A stretch of 29,269 nt of DNA, taken from an uncultured Clostridia bacterium (lineage in GTDB: Bacteria > Bacillota > Clostridia > Oscillospirales > CAG-382). The stretch is from the NCBI GenBank assembly GCA_947627335.1, contig CANQVQ010000004.1, forward strand, positions 1-29,269, read 5' to 3'. Shown here piece by piece: positions 23,241 through 29,269 of the stretch. The translations under genes and the position numbers were made by a program. The notes beneath the pieces were generated by a model. That model did no database searches. It was not told the DNA's origin and worked only from the letters and a program-made list of their open reading frames with translations. How positions within the stretch are numbered: position 1 is the first letter of the stretch; the number at the start of each line of letters is the position of its first letter.

Positions 23241-23287
23241 ACCTGTTTTTCAAATTCCTTTCCGATTTCTATGGCTTCTTTTTTTGC

Positions 23288-24718
23288 TTAATCAAAGACG
23301 ATGGTCGGCACTTTCGAGAGGTCGTTCAGACCGATGATCCCGCCGCCGTCACGGAGCGCGACGTTCTTCCAGGTATCCTTGTCGCCCTGGTTGACGGAGA
23401 TGGAAACGCCGATGGTCGTGCCCTTCTTGCCCTCGATGGTTTCGCCCTTCTTTCCGCATTCGGAGAGCGGGATGGAGACCTCGTAGGTGGTCGTCTGGGC
23501 GCCGTCGTCACGTTTGGAAACGTTCTTTCCGCCGAACTTGATGGAAGCGTCGCCGCAGAAAAGCTGGTTCGCGTCCTTGCCGGTGTCGGTCACGCCGACG
23601 CCGTACTGACGGAAGATGTTGTCCGTTTGCGCCTGCTGGGTCTTGCCGGCTGTGGTTCCGAAGTTCCAGTTCGCGCTGTTCACGAAGTAATCGTCGGTCG
23701 GGGAGATCGACAGGACGTTGATCTGGATCGAATCGTAACGCCACAGACTCCCGGTCTGCGCGTCGGGCAGATAGTGGTTCGGGGAATCGACGACCACGCC
23801 GATGTAAAGATTCTCCGCGTCGTAGGTCATGTAGACCTTCGCGGTGACTTCGACGTTCAGCTTCGCAAACTGCTCGTAATTCGCAATATCGGAATCCGGC
23901 TCGATCTCCCAGATCGGCTTGCCGTATTCATCCTCGGTCACGGAACCGTCGACCGTGGCGGTCACATTCTTGATGTGCGAATCAAGCGCTTCCGTTGCGC
24001 GGAAGCCGTGCGGGAAGACGACGGTTTCCGGCTTGAGCTTCTTGATCGCGTCCACTTTCTCCTGGAAATCCTTATGGGCGGCGATGACGAAGCCGTCCTC
24101 CGGGATCTCGACCTTATCCTTGCCGCTGTCGCTGACGCCGAGGGAACTGGTAAGCGTATAGCCCCAGCTGTCCGGGTTGTAGGTAAACACAAGGATGTTG
24201 TAATCGTCGTAGCTGCCGTTATCGCTGGCGATGGTTCCGCCGTACTCGTAGTTGAAGCCGATAACGCCCGGGACGCCGTCCTCCGGACCTTCGTTAAGCC
24301 CGGTCAACTGCAGGCAGGTCGCGCCGGAAGCGACGGCGGCTTGCAGCTTCGTGCCTTCGCCGATCGATCCGTCCCAGCTGATAAACTGGGTAAGACCCTT
24401 CGTTGTGGCAGTACCGTCGCCGTCTCCGCTGGACGTATCCGAGGAGGCGCCGGAAGCGGAACTCGTAGAGGCAGCGCTGCTCGCGGCGGAGGAAGCGCTG
24501 CTTGCAGCGGAAGAGGAAGCGCTGCTGCTCGCAGCGGAGGAGGAATCGTTGCTGCTCGCGGCGGACGAAGCGCTCGAAGAAGCGCTGCTCGCCGACGACG
24601 CGGCGGACGAGGATGCTGCGGTGCTTGACGCGCTGCTCGTCTCTTCGGGATCGCCCGAACAAGCGGCGACGCCGACGACCAATGCAAGCGCTAACAGCAG
24701 GAGAAATAGTTTTTTCAT
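23288..24718 (-). CDS. Lipoprotein with Ser/Ala-rich linker and CBM9-like domain
   Basis: A 476-residue surface protein. Seen: a lipoprotein signal ending in VAAC (Cys20), a low-complexity linker made almost only of Ser and Ala (about 28-97), a middle domain of unknown family (about 108-250), and a C-terminal CBM9/DOMON-like beta sandwich (about 255-476) recognisable by TVDGSVTEDEYG, VYMTYDAENLYIGVVVDSP and the RYDSIQINV strand. CBM9 modules bind the reducing ends of glycans; here the domain is fused to a lipid anchor rather than to a catalytic domain. The ATG has an AAAGGAA site about seven bases upstream. It lies 75 bases after the DUF4855 gene in the same operon. A role in holding or sensing carbohydrate at the cell surface is inference. 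Confidence 0.83.
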   Translation of the reverse strand: MKKLFLLLLALALVVGVAACSGDPEETSSASSTAASSSAASSASSASSSASSAASSNDSSSAASSSASSSAASSASSAASSAASTSSASGASSDTSSGDGDGTATTKGLTQFISWDGSIGEGTKLQAAVASGATCLQLTGLNEGPEDGVPGVIGFNYEYGGTIASDNGSYDDYNILVFTYNPDSWGYTLTSSLGVSDSGKDKVEIPEDGFVIAAHKDFQEKVDAIKKLKPETVVFPHGFRATEALDSHIKNVTATVDGSVTEDEYGKPIWEIEPDSDIANYEQFAKLNVEVTAKVYMTYDAENLYIGVVVDSPNHYLPDAQTGSLWRYDSIQINVLSISPTDDYFVNSANWNFGTTAGKTQQAQTDNIFRQYGVGVTDTGKDANQLFCGDASIKFGGKNVSKRDDGAQTTTYEVSIPLSECGKKGETIEGKKGTTIGVSISVNQGDKDTWKNVALRDGGGIIGLNDLSKVPTIVFD

Positions 24719-24793
24719 GAGAATGTTCCTTTCTTGCCTAGCGGCTTAAAGCGGCTTTATTTTGCTTTTTTTTGTTTCAAAATCGACACGGTC

Positions 24794-26965
24794 TCAACTT
24801 TTTTTGCGCTTCCGAAGAAGCACGACCGCGACACACCCCGCGACGGCGACACAGCCGGCGATCACGCCGACGATCGCCCAAGGGAAGCCGCCGGACTTGA
24901 TGCCGGCAAAGTCGCAAAGCGCCTTCGGCAGGTCCTTCGCGGTGGATTCGTCCACCTGCACGAACCCGAATACTTCCTTGCCCGAAGCGTCGGAAGACAG
25001 ATAGACCCAACCGTCCTCCAACTGCACGGCGGTCGCATCCCCCGCCGGGATCGCGACGGTCTCCGCCGACGCGTCCAAACGGGTATAGACCGTCACTTCC
25101 CCGTCCAGCGCCAGCTTCCCGACGCTTTCCGGGTCATATACGACCACTTTTACCGTCGACAGCTCGGAAACATTGTAGCCGTCGGTCACGCTGAAGCGCA
25201 CTTCAAACGTGCCCGGCGACGCGTTCGAGCCGTTGAGCAGATAGAACCCGTCCCCTTCGACCATGAACGGAAGCCCTTCCGGGATGTCGAGTTCGACGGT
25301 TTTCAGGTCCCCCCGCAGACTGTCCTCGTCCGTCACGTCCAGCCTTCCGGACGTGCGCTCCCCGACCGCACCGACGACGCACTGATTCTGCGCGACGGTC
25401 GGCGCAAGGGCGGCGAACGTGCCTTTGACGTACCGATAGGTCATGTCGTAGACCTGCCGCTGGTCGGACGAGGCGGCCGCCTTCGAGCAGGAAAGGATCC
25501 CCGTCACGCCTTGGTAGAGCATCATCATATGCCCGTCCATGCAGCCGGTCTTGTACCCGGTATGGACGTATTTGTAGTACCGTTCGCGGAAATCCGTCTT
25601 TCCGATGTCAAGCTCGAACTCCATCCCGAGCCCGTATTTCTTCGCCTGTGCGGCGGAATCCTCCACCGTTCCGGGCAGCGGATCCCCGGTTTCTTCGCTC
25701 CCGCTGAACGCGTAACCGCTTTGCAGGGTGGCGCAGTCGAACCCAAGCTCCACCGCACGGTCGAAACCAGGCGAGCAGTAGTACGGGATCCAGATGGTTT
25801 TCAGATCTTTTTCATGGGCGTAATCGTTGAACGCCATGACGAATGCTTCTTCGTCCGAGGTCATGGTGTACTGCACGATCTCCTCGTGCCAGTACAGCCC
25901 TTTCAGCTCGAGATGCGAGAAATTCGCGTCCTCGAAGCCCCCGACGATCCGGTCGATATAGGTTTTCAGCAGCTGTGTCCGGTTTTCAAGGGTATTCGGC
26001 GAGATCCCGCCGAGGGAATAGCTCCCGAACGCGAGATACGGGACCGAAAGGAACACCGGGTAACGGGTTTCCCCGCCCAGTTCCGCACTGTGTTCGCCGA
26101 CCAGCCGATCCAGTGCGGCGAGGTTCGTGGTATCCGAAACGCCGAGAAGTTCGTCGATATATTCATCCCAGCCGGCTTCGGTCTTGAAATCATGCGTGTT
26201 CGGCAGGAACAGCATGGACGAAAACATGGTGTCGGTCACTTCGCCCTTGGTATCGACGTACAGCAGATACGGGAGCAGCTGCTCCTCGGTATACTTGCCG
26301 GACGTGTACATCAGCACGATATTGCCGACGCCGTCGATCTGCCCGGCGAATCCGCGGTCCGCGAACGGTTCGTCCGCCGACGCGCTTTCCGCGCCGGAAG
26401 CGTCCGCCGTGCCGCTGACCGTGATTTCATCAATATAGGTATGTACGTCGCTCGAAAAGGTGACGCGCACATACCGCGCACGGTACGGCTTTTCCAGTTC
26501 GACTTTCTGCTCCACGAGCAGAGCGCCGACGCCCGCGACGGAATCCGGGTCGTCCAGCGTGCCGACCGTGCCGAAAGATTCGCCGTCCTCCGACACCGCG
26601 ACCTTCACATAGCGCGGACACTGCACCCCGCCGTTCGCCCGCAGGCTGTCGACCTCCACGGAAGAGACCGCGCAGACCGACTCGAGGTCGATCGTGACGG
26701 TGACCGCCGTGCCGCGGTAGAGATGCAGGAACGCCGCGTCCGCCGGCGACGCGGAGGACGCACGAACGCCGTCCGTCAGCGCATTTTCCGGCGTATACGC
26801 CTTCTTCGGGTACGCGTTTTCGATCGGGCTGTCATACGAAAGGGTGTAGGGCTTCCCGACGGAAAGAACCGTCTCCCCTTCCGCCGCACGCACCGCAAGA
26901 CACGGGAAAACCGCCAACACGCCCGCAAGCAATCCCGACAAAAGCCGTCTCATTTGAAAATTCAT
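24794..26965 (-). CDS. DUF4855 surface protein with discoidin-like domain and C-terminal anchor
   Basis: A 723-residue secreted protein held by a C-terminal membrane helix. Seen: a signal peptide (about 1-27, cleaved near AVRAAEG), a discoidin/F5-8C-like beta domain (about 35-185), a large central region matching the DUF4855 family (about 205-560; opening with NIVLMYTSGKYTEEQL and containing DTMFSSMLFLP), an immunoglobulin-like tail (about 565-690), and a helix with RKRKKS stop-transfer end (about 695-723). Glu361/Glu362 in LYWHEE and Glu449/Glu451 in GMEFELD lie on probable core strands, as acids do in TIM-barrel glycosidases; catalysis is inference. AAGGAG precedes the ATG, which is 23 bases after the upstream binding-protein gene. 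Confidence 0.82.
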   Translation of the reverse strand: MNFQMRRLLSGLLAGVLAVFPCLAVRAAEGETVLSVGKPYTLSYDSPIENAYPKKAYTPENALTDGVRASSASPADAAFLHLYRGTAVTVTIDLESVCAVSSVEVDSLRANGGVQCPRYVKVAVSEDGESFGTVGTLDDPDSVAGVGALLVEQKVELEKPYRARYVRVTFSSDVHTYIDEITVSGTADASGAESASADEPFADRGFAGQIDGVGNIVLMYTSGKYTEEQLLPYLLYVDTKGEVTDTMFSSMLFLPNTHDFKTEAGWDEYIDELLGVSDTTNLAALDRLVGEHSAELGGETRYPVFLSVPYLAFGSYSLGGISPNTLENRTQLLKTYIDRIVGGFEDANFSHLELKGLYWHEEIVQYTMTSDEEAFVMAFNDYAHEKDLKTIWIPYYCSPGFDRAVELGFDCATLQSGYAFSGSEETGDPLPGTVEDSAAQAKKYGLGMEFELDIGKTDFRERYYKYVHTGYKTGCMDGHMMMLYQGVTGILSCSKAAASSDQRQVYDMTYRYVKGTFAALAPTVAQNQCVVGAVGERTSGRLDVTDEDSLRGDLKTVELDIPEGLPFMVEGDGFYLLNGSNASPGTFEVRFSVTDGYNVSELSTVKVVVYDPESVGKLALDGEVTVYTRLDASAETVAIPAGDATAVQLEDGWVYLSSDASGKEVFGFVQVDESTAKDLPKALCDFAGIKSGGFPWAIVGVIAGCVAVAGCVAVVLLRKRKKS

Positions 26966-26988
26966 TTCCGCTCCTTCAAAGTTTCGCC

Positions 26989-28512
26989 TTACGCGACGGA
27001 TTCTTTATAGGCTTCCACCGTCGCACGCATATCCGTCTCGACCGCGGACTCGATCGCCTCCCAGCGGGAGGTCAGATCGTTGGTCGCGCCGTTGATCAGC
27101 GAACCGTAGAAGTTGATCAAAGCGCCGTTGCCCCAGTTGAAATAGGAACCGAGGTCATAGAAACGGCTGCCATAGACCAGATCCAGCATTTCGGAATCTT
27201 CCTCGGACAGGGTCTGCAGCTGAAGCGTTTCCTGATAGTACGCTTTTTTGACGTCGCTGCCGTAGTAGCCGAGCGCGTCGAGCAGGGCGTACGCCGCGTC
27301 CATGTTCCTGCAGCAGATCGGGATCCCGATGACGGAGGACTGGTAGCGGTTGACCGTATTGCAGTAACGGTCCTGATTTTCGTCAAACTTCGGGGTCGGC
27401 AGGACGCCGAACTCGAAATCCATGTTCGCCCGCTTGAGGATGGAGATGGAACTGGAGGTCGTGTTGTAGAACAGCCCTCTCTGGTTGATGAACATCTCCT
27501 CCAGTTCGGCAAAGCCGTATTTGGACGGCGACGAGCCTTGACCGATGATCAGTTCCGCCCGCTGGGTGATCTGCTTATCCGACATGATCTGGTAGACCTT
27601 GTCAAACACGGTCTGCCCCTGCCCGGAAGCCACGTTGAGCTGGAAGTAGTCCTCGGTGTCCGGGTCGGCCGTCGCCATCGCGAAATCGCAGCCGTTGACC
27701 AGCACCGTCGCGCCGTAGGCGTGGGAGAGGTTGCCGAAGGTGGCGTTGAAGCCCCATTCGCCGTTTTCATCGGCATGGGACACCAGTTTGCACATTTCCT
27801 CGAAGAGGTCGAGCGTGAACTTGCCGTCCTTGACGATTTCGTAAATATCGCCGTACTGCAGCAGGTCCGCGTTCTCTTCGTACATCTTTTTATTGTAGAG
27901 ATAGAGGTAAATGTTGTCGTCGTCCGTGATCAGCGCGTCGCCGCTGAGGAAATAGGACTTCCCGGCGATGGAGATCGCGTCCATACATTCGCGGTCCCAC
28001 CACGGCTGGTCGATGCTGAGCTTTTCCGGTTCGATGGACCAGAAAAGGTGATCCGTGATGCTCTGCACCATGTTATCGACCGAATCGCAGACCAGATCGA
28101 AGTCCGCCGTACCGGCTTGCTGCTGTTCGCGAAGGTACGCGACCGGGGTGTTATCGTCATCGGTATAGACTTCGATTTTCAAGCCGTGATTCTGCTCGAT
28201 CAGACCGTTCCGGGCTTCGACCGCCGCAAAGACCTTGGAAAAATCCTCGTCCTTGGTGTCCGCTTCCGGGACAAACTGCATTTGCCCGTAGGTATGGCGA
28301 TCTCTGCCGACGCAGAGGATCTTGACCGTCGTATCTTCATAAAAATCCTTGTAAAGGAAATTGTCTTCCGGATCGGCGGTATTGCTCTGAGCGGCGCCGG
28401 AACCGGAGGAATTTTCCTCGCCGGTCTCGCACGCGGCAAACGCAAAAACGCACAGAAGGGCGACCAACAAGATACAAGTCAGCCGCGTGGCGATGGACTT
28501 TTCGCGATACAT
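26989..28512 (-). CDS. Extracellular solute-binding lipoprotein (sugar-binding type)
   Basis: A 507-residue lipoprotein resembling family 1 ABC sugar-binding proteins. Seen: a signal ending in FAAC with Cys28, a Gly/Ser-rich tether, a first lobe with FDLVCDSVDNM, the hinge-type INQRGLFYNTTSSSISIL segment, and the phrase FEFGVLPTPKFDENQDRY that is common in this family. The ATG at 28512 is chosen because GGGAGGG lies six bases upstream; an ATG 11 codons earlier lacks a site. A consensus-like promoter (28570-28598) makes it the first gene of the operon. No MalF/MalG-type permeases or ATPase follow, which is unusual; it may serve a transporter encoded elsewhere or act as a sensor with the downstream surface proteins. 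Confidence 0.87.
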   Translation of the reverse strand: MYREKSIATRLTCILLVALLCVFAFAACETGEENSSGSGAAQSNTADPEDNFLYKDFYEDTTVKILCVGRDRHTYGQMQFVPEADTKDEDFSKVFAAVEARNGLIEQNHGLKIEVYTDDDNTPVAYLREQQQAGTADFDLVCDSVDNMVQSITDHLFWSIEPEKLSIDQPWWDRECMDAISIAGKSYFLSGDALITDDDNIYLYLYNKKMYEENADLLQYGDIYEIVKDGKFTLDLFEEMCKLVSHADENGEWGFNATFGNLSHAYGATVLVNGCDFAMATADPDTEDYFQLNVASGQGQTVFDKVYQIMSDKQITQRAELIIGQGSSPSKYGFAELEEMFINQRGLFYNTTSSSISILKRANMDFEFGVLPTPKFDENQDRYCNTVNRYQSSVIGIPICCRNMDAAYALLDALGYYGSDVKKAYYQETLQLQTLSEEDSEMLDLVYGSRFYDLGSYFNWGNGALINFYGSLINGATNDLTSRWEAIESAVETDMRATVEAYKESVA

Positions 28513-28569
28513 AAGGAACCCTCCCGTTTTGGCAATTCTTGGCAACTCTGCAAAATATTCTCTACTGAC

Positions 28570-28598
28570 ATTATAGCATAGCGGGATTTTGTTTTCAA
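28570..28598 (-). promoter_or_regulatory. Sigma-A promoter of the surface glycan operon
   Basis: On the minus strand TTGAAA (28598-28593), 17 bases, TATAAT (28575-28570). It lies about 50 bases ahead of the solute-binding gene. No inverted repeat resembling a catabolite-control site was noticed nearby. Confidence 0.85.
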
Positions 28599-28617
28599 CG
28601 ATGTTTTCTCTAAACTT

Positions 28618-29269
28618 TTAGGGATTATTTTGTGCATTTTGCTCAACTGCCGATTGAGCGGTCTCCAACACGGCGAGCTTGATGCAGCAGCACAGAAGCG
28701 GCGCCGCTTCCGCCAGTTCGTTGAGGGACGGGTAGGTCGGCGCGATGCGCAGGATGTTGTCCTCGGGGTCCTGCCCGTAGGGGAACGGCGCACCGGCGGC
28801 GGTCAGCACCAGTCCCGCGTCCTTCGCGAGTTCGACGACCCGTTTCGCCGTTCCACGCGGGAGCGTCATGCAGATGAAATATCCGCCGTTCGGCTTGGTC
28901 CACGTCACCCCCGGCACGTCGGAAAGCTCCTCCTCGAACACCCGGTAGAGCAGTTGGAATTTCGGGCGAATGATCTCCATATGCACCCGCATCTGCACCC
29001 GGACGTCCACAAGCGTGCGGAACACCCGGGAATGGCGGAGCTGGTTGAGCTTGTCATGCCCGATGGTCTGGACCTTCAGGCAGGACAGGATGTGCGCGAT
29101 GTTGCGCGGACTGGACGCGAGGCAGGAGATCCCCGCTCCGGAATAGGTGATCTTCGACGTGGACATGAATTCGATGAACAGGTCCTCGTTGCCGTACTTC
29201 GCCGCCTCGGAGAAAATTTCCAGAAGCGTGTCCGGCGTGTCGGTCAGGTCGTGCAGGACGTAGGCGTTG
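28618..29269 (-). CDS. MocR-type PLP aminotransferase, N-terminus cut by the window edge
   Basis: The last 216 residues of a class I/II aminotransferase; the open frame continues past base 29269, so about half of the expected 420-430 residues is outside. Seen: the PLP lysine in STSKITYSGAG, then QTIGHDKLNQLRH, RPKFQLLY, WTKPNGGYF with the substrate-binding region, and APFPYGQDPEDNILRIAPTYPS containing the carboxylate-binding Arg. This combination fits the clostridial Aminotran_MocR (PF12897) family, often annotated as aspartate aminotransferase. The gene ends 105 bases before the start of the next operon. No terminator is visible after its TAA, so some transcription may run into the surface glycan operon. 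Confidence 0.9.
   Translation of the reverse strand, partial: NAYVLHDLTDTPDTLLEIFSEAAKYGNEDLFIEFMSTSKITYSGAGISCLASSPRNIAHILSCLKVQTIGHDKLNQLRHSRVFRTLVDVRVQMRVHMEIIRPKFQLLYRVFEEELSDVPGVTWTKPNGGYFICMTLPRGTAKRVVELAKDAGLVLTAAGAPFPYGQDPEDNILRIAPTYPSLNELAEAAPLLCCCIKLAVLETAQSAVEQNAQNNP

Noticed and set aside
24721..24793. Hairpin in the gap between the DUF4855 and CBM9-like genes
   Set aside because: AGCGGCTT occurs twice as a direct repeat, not an inverted one, so no terminator or stem is supported.

Overview
The window reads as GC-rich chromosomal DNA from an endospore-forming Gram-positive anaerobe, most likely a member of the Clostridia (my guess is an Oscillospirales-type gut lineage). The evidence is a dipicolinate synthase pair (dpaA-dpaB), a glutaminyl-tRNA synthetase beside an unusually long glutamyl-tRNA synthetase, a membrane pyrophosphatase, several lipoproteins with Gram-positive-style anchoring, AAGGAGG-like ribosome sites and several near-consensus sigma-A promoters with 17-base spacers. 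Placement below class level is inference. No transposase, CRISPR array or rRNA was seen.

Layout. 1-5120 (minus): a promoter at 5089-5117 drives nadE, gltX and glnS (glnS runs off the left edge); all three enzymes handle glutamine or glutamate. 5342-6741 (plus): a small DUF3343 (putative Se/S carrier) protein and a cysteine-desulfurase-like PLP enzyme. 6800-8044 (minus): a membrane-anchored transglutaminase-like protein with a SEP-repeat stalk. 8258-9698 (plus): dpaA-dpaB, which make the spore solute dipicolinate. 10018-12488 (plus): hppA, a probably K+-dependent ion-pumping pyrophosphatase with a structured leader. 12569-14695 (plus): a family 5 peptide-binding lipoprotein without permeases. 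14867-15027: a tRNA-Lys(UUU) gene with promoter and terminator.

15028-17650 is the accessory part. A compact array of mini-hairpins separated by ATGATGT / ACATCAT spacers (15030-15197) lies between the tRNA and a minimal phage-type lysis cassette: an amidase endolysin (15609-16682) and an r1t-type holin (15349-15591) on the minus strand, facing away from a LexA/CI-like self-cleaving repressor (16938-17561) across a 255-base divergent control region that carries two strong back-to-back promoters. No head, tail, integrase or replication genes are present, so this looks like a stand-alone, damage-inducible lysis switch left by, or recruited from, a phage. It is the best candidate here for an under-described system.

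17623-21510 (minus): an ABC ATPase and a large FtsX-like permease with a coiled-coil insertion, followed by an unexplained noncoding block. 21552-22361: a small membrane-anchored protein of unknown function that starts at TTG. 22377-28598 (minus): a probable operon of a sugar-binding-type lipoprotein, a DUF4855 surface protein with discoidin-like domain, a Ser/Ala-linker lipoprotein with a CBM9-like domain, and a TIM-barrel sugar isomerase; it looks like a surface glycan sensing or capture locus but has no transport permeases. 28618-29269 (minus): the C-terminal part of a MocR-type aminotransferase, cut by the right edge.
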